DNA of 64,000 bases from Eupeodes corollae (lineage: Eukaryota; Arthropoda; Insecta; Diptera; Syrphidae): assembly GCF_945859685.1 (NCBI RefSeq), contig NC_079147.1:302806485-302870484 (forward strand). Reading direction: 5' to 3'. How positions within the stretch are numbered: the stretch's first letter is position 1; every line of letters starts with the position of its first letter. Both the position numbers and the translations under genes were made by a program. Under the pieces are notes generated by a model. The model searched no databases. It was not told the DNA's origin and saw nothing but the letters and a program-made list of their open reading frames with translations. Shown here piece by piece: positions 1-10,303 of this stretch.

Positions 1-290
1 TGGGTTCCATGGGCTGCAGTGATAAATTAGAAATAGTGAATGAGTTCAAGTATTTAGGATTAATAATTGATTCTAGGATGAGTTTTTATAACCACACAGA
101 AGATCTTAGATCTGCAATTTCTTGTTGGGGAGGTTCATATTATAACAAAATACAAACTCTATTAGTTTTGCAAAAAAGTGGTCTGAAGAAAATATTTGGT
201 AAATGCTGATTGTACCCTAGTTTTTCATTATTTAGGGATTTGAAAATTCTTTCAGTGCGACAAATGTATTGTTCTAAAAATGTTCTTTAA
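1..290 (+). pseudogene. Non-LTR retrotransposon RT C-terminal fragment
   Basis: The frame open from 9 to 209 contains EFKYLGLIIDSRMSF, the block that follows the palm of jockey/CR1-type reverse transcriptases. After a jump it reads WGG and then LQKSGLKKIF, the usual tail block. A further frame past the stop at 207-209 gives DLKILSVRQMY, also typical of the end of these proteins. The piece between the two blocks is missing, so this is an internally deleted relic cut by the window edge. The catalytic palm lies outside the window or is gone. The family is not resolved beyond the jockey superfamily. Confidence 0.7.
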
Positions 291-2640
291 GACATCGGGA
301 AAAAATAGTTTTAGAGATGTTTATAAATGTATGGTATTTTAACTTTATCTTTCTTTTTTTCGTTTGTGCAGCTTTGGTTATTGAAACTTAACGTCTTCTA
401 TTATGAAACAAAATTCTAAATGAATTTCAAAAGTGATGATTCTTCAGCTTAGTGAAGGACAAAAACTATTTCATACGACATAGTAAATGCATCCAAGCAT
501 GTATGTAGGTTGGTAGGTACTTTTCAAATAAGTAATCCCCCATCAGAAAATACATCTTTTGTTCTTTCCCCTCTTATAATATAAAGTGCTTCCAACCGTC
601 GCAAATCAACTAATCGAACTACGAGTATGTGCATATCCCAGTTTCGATGGGTTCAGAATTTATCTATATCTTTACGTCAAAAGAACAAATTTTCAACTGA
701 CAGTTCCCATGTTGGTCGCCCACTCATCATCAGGAACTATTCAATTGTTTCGATTCTCAACTATGGAAAACCACCTTATCCACATCATCAGAATGATTGT
801 TCAAAAATAGCAAACCTTTTTTTTTCATCCTCATCACATCATCAACATCATAGAGTTTCATTTTCTATTATCGAGCTATAAGAGCGTGCTGACCAGTCAA
901 CCCCTACAATGATGTGGCACTATTTTCTTCTACCTATATCCAGAAACCGGCCGTCCGGTCTATGTCGGTCGTCGTCATCAGGATAGTGGCGGCACTCTTC
1001 ACAGGATAATGACTAGGCAAGGTTATCCCTCTCGATATAATGTAAACCTAATGCTGCAGAAGAAGATGAGGAATGATCTCAAGGGACTTTCGTCATTTGT
1101 TAAATTTTCCAAAAATCGTTTTAAAAATTCAACATAGGGTGGTCCGTAAAAAAAAAATAAAAAAAACCACTAAGAAAATAAAATTATATGTAACCTGTAG
1201 ACAGTTTTCAATCCTTGGATCATTGCTAAATCACCTGGCTGATAGGTGCCTATTTGTAAACCAATTATCTCTCCTCAAGCCGGATGACTCACATCATTAT
1301 CTTGTCAACACACAATTCCACGTTGGACGGTTTTGGCAAGACCAAGAATCAAGAGTTTTAGTTGTATGCGAGATAGCCTGATGGTCGGCTAAGGTCTTTC
1401 CTTTATTGAAGACAATTTAGACCTCAACCAATTGTTGCCCAACATACGCATCGGTGAAAGAGCGAGGGAGCAAATCTACGCGCGTCCTTCCTTTCCAACA
1501 ATCTCAAGCCCGGCTTACAGCAAAAAAAAAAAACACAAATTGTAAACCTTTAACAACCTGATAATGAATTATTGGCCAAGTTAATAACATACGAGGTTGC
1601 GAAGGGTATCACGGCGCGCAGTTTCCACTGTTTTGTGTGGTGTGGTGTGTTGTTCACCTGGTCGGCAAAGTAGTAGGTATAGTCAAGCATGGATCTGGCT
1701 GCTTAATTGCAGCTAAATTATGCGGCTACCTGAGCGACATCAAGTTACATTGAGCTGTGGAGCAACCATCCAAAGCATTGGATCGACGAAGAGCACTTGT
1801 ATATGGAAATGGATCGTAGTGATGGGACCCCATGACGAGCATAACGAGTACCTCGACAAGGATGATGAGAAACCAACATACGAAGAAGTAACATTCAACA
1901 ACAACAACAAAAGCAACAACTACACGATGATTCCAATGACTCGCGTTGACTCTCTTGCGCGATCGATGACGATCTTCACCCAAAAACTTGTAGAATGGGA
2001 CTTGACTTCTTTTGGCCTGGTCTTGCATTTCTGTTGTTGTTCAAATATTGTCTTCTTTTTAGCATCTGGCACAATTGGGTTGATGCTTGATGGTAGAACG
2101 TAAAGGAACAACCCAACGATCGAAAACCGCGAGACATTCGACGGACGGACGGGACCGTCGGATACGAGTGAGGGATCTGAATTAACATGAATTGGAGCTA
2201 TAAGGAACCATATCGTAGCGATATATCGGGATGCTTTTCTTTCACTTTGCAACAGCATCTTTTTGTTCTGATGTTGATGTTCTGGTTCTCCGTCGTCATC
2301 ATCATCATTCGCATTGTTGGTATATTCTATCTTCTACCTTTGGTTAACGAAATTGGCCACGAGCAAGCATTAATCGTTTCTCATCTTGTTTTTGAAAACG
2401 ACAAGTTAATAACAGGGCTAGCTTGGCAATGTAGGTATAGAGGTAAATATATTGTAGATTTATTTGGTCTTTTATTTTTAATTCTTTTCTTTGTATTTCT
2501 GTTTTGCCTCTTTCCGATGAAAAAACAGAAAGAGGCTCGTATGAGCCTTATAATGTATTTATGTTGATGTAAGAGGAAATTTTTCAAGTGTTGACACTTT
2601 TTTTAAACAACTACAATCAGTTTTATTTGACTAGTGTTAA
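291..2640. other. Gene-free AT-rich stretch
   Basis: I see no recognisable gene. It holds homopolymer A/T runs and a CAACAACAACAA run near 1898-1915. The longest frames, including a hydrophobic 126-codon frame at 2187-2567, have no family signature and look like chance. One short frame at 913-1137 is listed separately. Confidence 0.5.
913..1137 (+). other. Short open frame with a weak GIY-YIG-like look
   Basis: A stop-bounded frame of about 74 codons reads FFYLYPETGRPVYVGRRHQ and later LHRIMTRQGYPSRYNV. The spacing of a Y-x-Y pair, then TG, then YVG, then basic residues and an Arg resembles the N-terminal core of GIY-YIG nucleases, which also occur in Penelope-like elements. There is no ATG near its beginning and no catalytic Glu that I can place, and the frame ends quickly. 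It may be an exon-like or element-derived remnant, or chance. I do not assign a function. Confidence 0.2.
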
Positions 2641-2641
2641 A

Positions 2642-3119
2642 TGGCGCCCAACGTGAGTAACCATGATCAGATAGAAGATTAGACCAGACCATTAAAAATG
2701 AAAGTAAGAGCGCTTAATTAGTTTGAAAATAAAAGTAAGAGCGCCTTAGCAGTTTTATTAACAAGTCTAAATATCCAAGTCAAATGGCGCCCAACGTGAG
2801 TAAGTAAGATCAGTTAAAAGATTTTAATGCTTTAAAAACGTGAATTCTTTTTTTTTGCTGTAAATAATCTAATTAATGTTAATACTTAACTTTACAATTT
2901 CGACCAACCTAAAGTAAAATGTGCTTGGAGTCCTTTCAAAGTGTGTGGTTATGCTTTGCTTTAAAATTCTTGGTTAAAGCAAAAAATAGTTCCATGAATT
3001 TCGATAAAATTATTCATTAAAATTACTCTTATTCGCTTCTTTATTTGATTTACTTTAAATTTGCAGTATTTACCTAATGTATTTTTACACATTTCGACTT
3101 AAATGGCGCCCAACGTGAG
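2642..3119 (+). repeat. Three copies of a tRNA-Lys primer-binding-site-like motif
   Basis: TGGCGCCCAACGTGAG occurs at 2642-2657, 2785-2800 and 3104-3119. The first 14 bases equal the complement of the 3' end of eukaryotic tRNA-Lys(CTT) including CCA, the primer site used by many LTR retroelements. Each copy is preceded by a related (G)ACTTAAA or GTCAAA-like context and followed by GTAA or similar. The first and second copies also share CAGTTTTATT upstream. No gag or pol follows, so these look like degraded or duplicated LTR-leader junctions. Confidence 0.6.
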
Positions 3120-5218
3120 GAAAACATTCTTGCATTCTTTCTTGATGAAATTTTCAGAAAATCTTATGGCATCTAATTTTCCATTGTTTCTTTTATCAAA
3201 ATTAAAAAATTGGCAACTTTGTTCGTAGGACTTCTATTTTATCTGGAGACACCATACCCTTTGAGCAAAAACCTTCTACTCGTGCCTTATCTTCCCTGTG
3301 AAAAGGTACTGCATTCTCGTGTCTATTCACCATATCGTCTGACCCACTAGTGGACTCCGCCATCAGGCACTCGCTGTTGCTCCTTTCCATCTGCATCTGC
3401 TATGCAACAAAATTCTCAGCCAAAGTCCGCATCATATTATGCTCTCTAGCCATGCCGATGTAGTGTGCTTGGCATGGTTAATTTTTATCATTTTCAACAT
3501 CATCATCTCTGCATACTACAATGTGATGCTTTCTCTTTCTCTCCCACATTGATTGTGGAAATACTTTGTTGTTATAAAAGAACACGAAATGCAACAAAGA
3601 AGTCCACATTTTGTTATGATTTCTCTTCAGAAGGCCAAAATATCCACGATCCCAGAGGTCCGTCCAGTATTCCATCATCGTCCTCCTCATCATCATCATC
3701 ATGGCCGTTGTCGTGAGTGTGGACTCCCCCGACCTACCCCCATTTCGCTTCCTCGTATACCAGCCGAACGCTCGTCAGTAGATTAATCGCTGGAAGTCAT
3801 CGCTTCAAAAATGTGCATGAAGCACCAACAGCCAGCCAAAAGCCTGATGTGCATAAGTCCAGGAGAAGAATATGAAAAGGCAACCATCAGTTGCCACCGC
3901 CACCGCACCGCTTGTGTTACAATCTGATCACAGAGGTTCGCAAAACGGAGCACGAAAGGGTTCTACTAGCTTTGGTTAACTTCATCCATCCCAACGAAGT
4001 CGACGACGACGAATGCCACAGGAATACCTTAAGCGGCCTGCGCGATAAATTCCACAAACCCGGTTAATATTGGCTATGGGCTGTTGATTCCATCCGTCCA
4101 TCCGTTTATTCTCCAGAACTCTTAGCAAGTCTGGCTCCGTCCAGCACACAAAAGATGACATGAAGATTCCTTGCCACTGATGCTATGACTATGCCTTCGC
4201 TATGAAGAAGAAAATGAGCAATTATTCATAGACCATCATCATCATCGTCGTCGTCAGTGCTGGATGAGCTCGGCGAGCGGGAGTTTACCCAATGCATAAG
4301 AATCCATGGGACAATCTTAACGAGAACCATCATCATCAACTTCATCGAGCTATGGGTTGTTCTCCAGCACTCTGTAGCTTCAGCTCGCTCTCTTTGGGTC
4401 GTGGCGTGGTCATTTATATTTTTGCTAATTAGACAGTTATGCGCGGAACGTTCTTTTGTTGTAAAAATAAAAATAATCAAAAACAAAAACATAGAACTTA
4501 AGAGGACTAAGCATCAGAAGAAGCAGAAGCCAGATTTATCGCAAGCGAATTCATGTAGAGATATGTAGATAATCACCTTGAGAAGTTCTGCCTTGAGTGA
4601 TATTCCCTCGAAGACGAAGAACTTGGTTTCATGATTGGATGAACCTTTTTTGTGTTTCTTGTTTAGTTTGTGTTCTCAAAGGATTCCATGATGAGATATG
4701 GAGCTTTAAGGAAGGCTGCTATACTAATTCAGAGGATGATAGGAGTTATTCATTTGTCAAGGCTGCCAGCTTCTTAAGTCTAACAACACCACAACTGAGT
4801 GTTGGTTGGGAGTAGTTAAATAGGGCCAGGGGCCAAAATTATCCTCAATTTAATTGAGAAAATTACCTTCGGGTTTCTTTAAAGGTGTAGTTGGTTAGCA
4901 GCTTTACAGAAGTTCTTTTTGAAACTACTGACAGCTATGACTTTGTAGTCGAAGTATGTTTTGAGTGTTACTTTTAATGGAGTACTGAAACGTTTATAAT
5001 TTTCCTTATCTCATAAGAACAAGAAAAATAACAATATGAGGAAAACTTACCCTAGTTAAAAAACTCTTCAGGTCTTAGTTGATATAAACAAAAAGTTAAT
5101 GGACAAAAAATTGGCATTGACGAAAAAATTTATTAAATGATAAAATGTTAACATTACGTTTTCATTAAAATTTTGATGACTAGTCTTATTTTTGGTCCAT
5201 TGTGTTCATTGACTTAAA
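3120..5218. other. Gene-free stretch with trinucleotide runs
   Basis: No gene is recognised. It contains CAT/CGT runs at about 3688-3705 and 4229-4256, which create low-complexity His/Asp/Ser frames. These frames are not evidence of coding. Confidence 0.5.
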
Positions 5219-5234
5219 TGGCGCCCAACGTGAG
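5219..5234 (+). repeat. Fourth tRNA-Lys primer-site-like motif
   Basis: This copy is identical in its 16 bases to the three at 2.6-3.1 kb and is preceded by GACTTAAA, exactly as at 3096-3103. It lies 2.1 kb away with no retroelement coding sequence between. Confidence 0.6.
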
Positions 5235-5359
5235 TCATATATTTTCGCTCCTAAGAAATTGGGAATTTTTAAGCCAAGTTTAAATAAAAAATGGAAAACT
5301 AAAGTAAATTCAAATTTTATGTAACAAGTGCATTTCCCCATTTTACAGGGAATTCATTC

Positions 5360-5832
5360 TGAAAAACATAGAATGACAATTTATTGCAACTAATTTAAAG
5401 CAGAACATTGAACTATGAGCATTCATTTGAGGAAACTACTTCGAAAAAGCTGATTTCTCAAACTTCGAAGAACATTGAAAACATAGAATTATATTTGAAT
5501 TGATGATAGTGTGGATTTTTGCAAATGTGGAAATATGACACAAAACGTAGAAAACATAGAACGAGAATATTTAAATATGCAAAACGATTTCATTGGCATT
5601 TTGCTGAGTAGGGGAAATTAAGTGATGATCGTAACATTTTTTAAGTAAGTTTCAAGGAGGTATTTTTCAAATTTATAAAAAAAATAAACAAACGTAGAAA
5701 ACATAGAAAACTCAATTATATTGTGAAAAATGTAGTTTATAGTAAATTTTTAAGCAATAAAATAGTTTATGCAATTTAAAAGGGGTACTTAAGAAAATTA
5801 TCACAAAACATCGAAACAAAGACATAGAATGC
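5360..5832 (+). repeat. Degenerate interspersed repeat built on AAACATAGAA
   Basis: ACATAGAA recurs at about 5366, 5481, 5554, 5701 and 5822, often preceded by ACGTAGAA or ACATTGAA, with spacings of roughly 70-150 bases. A similar AAAACATAGAAC occurs at about 4487. The stretches between copies are AT-rich and only loosely alike. It looks like an eroded tandem repeat, possibly leader sequence of the element whose primer-site motifs lie just upstream. Confidence 0.45.
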
Positions 5833-5919
5833 AGTTATAAATGCTATTATTACTGCCATTACTGGTGATTAAGAACCCTCTCTTAATATCGCAGCTTAGC
5901 AAAGAAAAACAAAAGATAT

Positions 5920-6500
5920 CAAAGCCAATTATGAAGCAAAGAGTATATTGGATATTGATTTTTGCCTAAACATGTTAAAAGGTTGTGGTTGGAAGGATGA
6001 GTTTACTTTTATTGCAAAACAAGGTAGTTCTACAATACATTATTGTCTTGCTGGTGGAGACTTGTACTCCTCCATACAAGATTTTTGCGAAGGGGATCTC
6101 AATCTATCCGATCATCTTCCGATTTCATTAGATTGAATTAGATATCGTCAAATATTCCCCCATAGCTTTAGATAAAGATGTACGAGTCTTAAAACGGAAA
6201 AGTAGATTCACCGATGAATTTAAAAAAAGTTCAAAGCAGTTATTAGTAAAAAAGGAGTTATTTACAATAAATAAATACTGCCCATTCCTTGAATTAGTAT
6301 GTATTATTATGGATGCAACTAAGTTAATAAAAAAACCAGCCACTTTAAAAAAAAGATTGGTAAGATTTTTCCTGTGGAGAACTAATAAATAAATCCGTAA
6401 CATCCGTATTATACAAAGAATTATTATCGCTCTGTAAAAGAAATCTATGAGAAATACAGAGAAGAGTTTAACTCAAATTTAAAAATTCTTGAGACTACTA
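5920..6500 (+). pseudogene. LINE endonuclease-domain fragment
   Basis: The frame at 5948-6136 reads TFIAKQGSSTIHYCLAGGD and then LNLSDHLPISLD. This is the C-terminal half of an APE-type endonuclease, with the ST-I-(D/H)-Y block and the catalytic S-D-H triad. After the stop, another frame from about 6141 continues as a basic linker (IALDKDVRVLKRKSRF and onward to about 6390), followed by LYKELLSLCKRN near 6410. The usual Asp of S-x-I-D-Y is His here. It probably belongs to the same LINE whose reverse transcriptase appears at 8198, the pieces now separated by later insertions; that link is inferred from order and orientation. Confidence 0.7.
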
Positions 6501-6599
6501 AGACGGATGTCCACAAACCTTCAACAGCAGAGGTTAACGTTCATTCGAGCCAGACGTCAAACTACATACATGACATGACACGGCTTGTAAGAAAGAAAG

Positions 6600-7260
6600 A
6601 AAGAAGCTATCATATCTTCTATGCAAAGAGCTTTAGCTATTGCGGACTCATCAAATGAGTCAAAACATTTGTATGAGCTCCAAGAAAAGACTATCCAAGG
6701 ACATTGGATACAAATTGAGGACAGAACTTTATTTGGGAATGTTCAGAAGACCCAAAGAGCATCGGCTACGACTTAACCACATACATAAGTTTGGAGCAAA
6801 AGGTGCCTTAATCAAGCTTGCATAACAGCAAGACAGTTGATCAAAGAACAACAAATACCACAGTTACAAAAATGAGTATGCCAAAATTTGTACAAACAAA
6901 ATTTGATGAGGACTATTTCAAATGGTTTCAATTTCATGACCTTTTTAATCAAATGGTAGACAAGCAATCAATGTCTAATTATGAAAAAATGTTCTACTGC
7001 AGAAGCTGAACGCGTAATCAGACATGTGGGTCTCTCTGATGACAACTTCGTGTCAGCATGGAAGTCGCTGCAAGCATTCAAAGAAGTTTTGGGCTCTCAA
7101 TAAAAAATTAATGGCAACAATAATTCAAAGCAAGATTCTCTACTAAATGTGAACATCCTAAAATAGCATTTAGTAACGTTTTGAGTTCTTCGATGGAGGA
7201 GCAATGTACTGATAAATACACCCGATCATATTTGCGGAACAATTTTAAGTAGTATTGGAC
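6600..7260 (+). pseudogene. BEL/Pao LTR retrotransposon gag fragment
   Basis: A first frame reads QRALAIADSSNESKHLYELQ around 6620-6680. A second, from 6818, reads MPKFVQTKFDEDYFKWFQFH and then MSNYEKMFYCRS. A third reads AERVIRHVGLSDDNFVSAWK. This order (L/MPKF-x-G/E-D-Y-x-KW-x-FHD-x-F, then EK-x-x-Y, then a short helix with W) is the DUF1759-type gag core of BEL/Pao elements. At least two frameshifts and several stops break it, and no protease, RT or LTR is visible beside it. It is an internal relic of an element that would package RNA and carry out reverse transcription if whole. Confidence 0.7.
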
Positions 7261-7348
7261 ACAATGAAGGATGGTAAGGCTCCAGTAGAATTTGTTTAAA
7301 TATAACTTATCTGGGTTTGAGAAAAAGTTATAGCAGAAGCCTTACATA

Positions 7349-8195
7349 CAGGGTGGGGCATTTATTCCTTATTTTAAAAAATTATAACACAATACTTTGG
7401 CAATATTGATTTAATTATGCTTTCTTTGTATAGAAGTACATTTAAAGTTTTATTTTATTATTATTTTTATATTTATATCTGAACGAATATTACTTTTAAG
7501 ATGACGAAGGGTCTTTGGACGATTTAAGGTAGCCCCACTTGAAAAAATCACATGGGGCTAAATTTGGCGATCGTGCTGGCCATTGAAGATCCCCTCTAAG
7601 AGAGTTGAGCCGTTCGGGGAAATGTTCACGCAAAATATTCATTGATCTACTTACCGTGTGAGCTGTGGCGCGACCCATACGTTCCCTACATTCATTTCTT
7701 CAAGTTCGGGCATAAAAAAATCCACAATCATGCTGACATAACGTTCAGAATTGACCCTCACTGCTCTTTCGTTTTCTTTAAAGAACCATGGGCCAATAAT
7801 GCCGATTCTGGATATTGCACACCAAACAGTCACACGTTCTGTATGCAAAGGCTGCTCATGAAGTTCTCAAGGGTTAATTGGGCTCCAATATCGCATGTTT
7901 TGTTTGTTCACACATCCTAAAATATGGAAATGTGCCTCGTCACTAAAGAAAACAAGGGCGCTCGAGGCAGGTTTCTGAAAGCGCGGTGAATTGCGATGAT
8001 CGAACGGCTGAAAGAAAGTAGGCCTCCAAGGTCAACGCGGGCTATTGCTTTGTCCACTGCATTTTTGACACTGAACTAGTCATAACGAAAACCTTAGATA
8101 ACGTGCTTTCGAACAAGCCATAAACTAACGCTCTACTATTAATAGCCGCTCAGTTGCAAGAGCTTCAGATAAGGAAGTAACCACGCCCCACTCTG
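7349..8195 (-). mobile_element. Mariner-type DNA transposon, internally deleted, TIRs visible
   Basis: The left end CAGGGTGGGGCATTT at 7349 and the right end, read inward as CAGAGTGGGGCGTGG from 8195, form terminal inverted repeats. Both are flanked by TA (7347-7348 and 8196-8197), the target site of Tc1/mariner elements. At 847 bp it is shorter than a complete mariner (about 1.3 kb). The transposase relic inside runs on the minus strand. It sits between the BEL/Pao relic and the LINE reverse transcriptase at 8198, so it inserted into already repeat-derived DNA. Confidence 0.85.
7496..8085 (-). pseudogene. Mariner transposase relic
   Basis: Reading from high to low coordinates, the N-terminal start (MQWTK, then IIAIHRAFRNLPRA) jumps directly to FSDEAHFHILGCVNKQNMRY. 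It then continues through VTVWCAISRIGIIGPWFFKE, VNSERYVSMIVDFFMPELEE, and TAHTVSRSMNILREHFP to LQWPARSPNLAPCDFFKWGY. The second Asp block (normally QQDGA) is lost at a frame break near 7650. The first Asp of the DDE/D triad (SDEAHF) and the last (CDFF) are present. The DNA-binding domain is mostly deleted, so it is not functional. A complete protein would cut and paste the element. Confidence 0.85.
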
Positions 8196-8197
8196 TA

Positions 8198-8989
8198 CTA
8201 CCTTTAATTTCGGTATTCCTGTAGTATAAGCCCTGATATGTCCTATATTAAAAAAAGGTGATCCAACTGCCCCCAAAAACTATGGAGGAATATCGTTTTC
8301 GAATGCTTTGCTTAAAATATATTCTTCACTCTTTTGTAAGAGGCTCACCGATTGGGTTGAAACCAACCAAATTATCAGTGAATTCCAAGCTGACTTTCAC
8401 GGAGGTTACTCTACAGCAGACAACATTTTAGTATAAAATGGTATGGAAAGAACGAATCTTAGCAACGATAACCATTTTTCGTTGACTGGCTGGTGTTTGA
8501 CACAATTGACCAAAATGCGTTGTTCTTTCAGTTTTACAGAAACAGTTTTTTATGGAAAAAATAAATCCGACAAAAATGGAAATGAAACAAGGCCTTAAAC
8601 AGGGACGCAATCTTAGCCCGTTACTTTTTGACCTGTATATGGACGATTTGGTACAACAATTAAAGTTATTATATATGCTGATGACATTATCATATTAGCT
8701 GAGATGGCAAAATTACTTCTACTGATGATAAATAGACTGGCAGAGTACTGTGGAATATGCAGTTTTTGAAGTCAACATAGATAACTCTAAACTCTAAAGT
8801 TATAATTTTCCAGAAGGGCAGTGGGAGGCTTTCAAGTGATAAACAATTGGGGTTTGATCGAAGAGATTTGGAAATAGTAAAAGAGTACACTTACCTTAGA
8901 ATGGAGTTAACTTTTAATCTCAATAAGGGAAGAACAGCTATTGTTGCAAAATTGACAACAATATTTTACAATAAGAACATTACTCTAAT
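8198..8989 (+). pseudogene. LINE reverse transcriptase, first part (interrupted)
   Basis: Frames in order show FKKGDP and NYGGIS, then FQADFHGGYSTADNIL, then MKQGLKQGRNLSPLLFDLYM, YADDIIILAE, and last EIVKEYTYLRMELTF with AIVAKLTTIFYNKN. These are consecutive RT blocks: motif 0, the fingers, the G-L-x-Q-G-x-x-L-S-P-L-LF block, the YADD catalytic box, and the connection region. Several frameshifts break it. The protein stops in its connection region at 8989 and resumes at 10304, on the far side of the HPF1-carrying insert. The same LINE family recurs at 38.96 kb and 58.56 kb. Confidence 0.8.
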
Positions 8990-10303
8990 AGGCTTTTCAA
9001 ACCAAGAACAAAATCCGGTTTTCGCGAAATTATCGGTTTTGGCCGAAAACCTACATTAAAACCTCAAGTTTTCCCATATTGTTGGCAAACTACAAGTTTT
9101 CGTAAACCTTAAGTTTTATATAAAACCTCTCGAAAACTAGTAGCGATTCAAAATTCAACTAAACAAACAAACCTTTCGAAACATTTAGCGCTCAAATGAA
9201 TAAACAAAACAGCTGATAGGTGCAGTCAAAACAAATATTTCATTTTAAAATAAATTTGGTCGTGGTAAGTAATATTATTTATACAATTTCCTTACAAAAT
9301 AAGAATTATTGCTTTTTGTTTTTTATCTACAGAATATTGAAAATTTTCCAACGTCGAGAATGAAAGCCCCATTGACTATTTGCGACACTGGTTCTTTTAT
9401 GATCCTCCAGAGTTTCAGAAGCTCTTTGTTAAGCGAGGAACCGGAATTCATTATGGCTACTGGCGTGACGACCTCAAGGACGAGGAAGACTTGTTCATAG
9501 TTCGTCATGATGTTTCCAAGGGATGCGTCTTCCAACTCGTCGTCACAAATATGTTTGACGCTTTCGCTTACTACCTGAAGAAAGACTTTCTGGTAACTCC
9601 GTTCAATCACAAGGGTTTGAGAGTTATGAGAAAGGCGATAAGTTCATTTGTGAAGGAGAATAAGTATGAAAGGAAATCTCTAGTGGAGGCTAAGTCGCAG
9701 CGTGCTAGACAAATTTGTGCCAAACACAATGTGGGAATCGTTGTTCCAACGAATAAAACCAAAACAGTAAGTTATCGCCTCTTAATCTACAGCGATGCCC
9801 ACATCTAGAAGATCCTCAGTGCTTTCCACAGGCTAGGCGAGTCCTCAAAGGGAAAAGCCAAAGAGATAGTCATGGCCATCATAACAGCTTCAGTGATCGT
9901 TCTGGATGAGTGTGATTTTGGTACGAATCTGAAACTAGGAATTGACCTTCTTTGCTGCGCCATAAGGATCTACACGAAATCAGAATCTTCTCAACCTCGC
10001 CCATTGCTCGCACGGCCAAAACCTATGGCAATTCTGAAGGCACATTTGGCCAATAGAAGCAATAGTCATAAGCTCAATATTTTGGATTGAATTTGGTTTG
10101 AAAGAAGAAGAAAACGTTTTAAATAAAATGAATTTTATTGTAACTTTTTACTCAAAATTTTTTTCAACAATACAAAATTTGACAGCCGTTGTTAAACAAA
10201 TTAAAATGTCAAATGAAAACGTGTAAATGTTCGTTGAGAACGATTTTCGGGTTTTCGAAAACTTTTTGCGGAACCCCGTTTTTTGATTTGGTCTGGAAAG
10301 GCT
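8990..10303. mobile_element. TIR-bounded 1.3-kb insert carrying an HPF1-derived gene copy
   Basis: The left end AGGCTTTTCAAACCAA (8990-9005) and the inward reading of the right end, AGCCTTTCCAGACCAA from 10303, match at 13 of 16 positions as terminal inverted repeats. The insert splits a LINE reverse transcriptase cleanly: removing it makes the LINE frame run on, with an apparent AT or ATA target duplication. Beneath the ends, GTTTTCG/CGAAAAC motifs recur on both strands (for example 9013, 9101, 9132, 10240 and 10250), as in subterminal repeats of DNA transposons. There is no transposase. Nearly all of the inside is a fragment of a host gene with an intron and poly(A) signal. This is the structure called a Pack-type or transduplicating element; superfamily unknown. 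Confidence 0.6.
9265..10127 (+). pseudogene. HPF1: Copy of histone PARylation factor 1 (HPF1), one premature stop
   Basis: HPF1 binds PARP1 and PARP2 and completes their active site so that ADP-ribose is placed on serines after DNA damage. Here a single frame from 9341 to 10090 reads LRHWFFYDPPEFQKLF, IHYGYWRDDL, GCVFQLVVTNMFDAFAYYLK, NVGIVVPTNKTK, and after a TAG at 9806-9808 LDECDFGTNLKLGIDLLC and HLANRSNSHK. These match the HPF1 blocks from the central FYYDPPEFQ region to the C-terminus. The DE pair corresponding to human Asp283/Glu284 is kept. A 68-base GTAAGT...CTACAG intron (9265-9332) lies upstream, with an in-frame TGA just after its acceptor, and AATAAA sits at 10122. No ATG precedes the conserved part, so the N-terminus is missing. 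The retained intron means it was copied from genomic DNA, not from mRNA. Confidence 0.75.

Noticed and set aside
2187..2567. 126-codon hydrophobic frame
   Set aside because: Composition follows local T-richness; no family motif, and overlapping frames on the other strand are as long.
2642..5234. CRISPR-like array from the repeated GCGCCCAACGTGAG motif
   Set aside because: Spacings are irregular (143 to 2115 bases), the genome is eukaryotic and the motif matches a tRNA primer site.
9767..9792. Possible 26-base GTAAGT...CTACAG intron in the HPF1 copy
   Set aside because: Too short to splice, and reading through it keeps the HPF1-like SYR...DA-I order in frame; splicing would lose the DECDFG frame.
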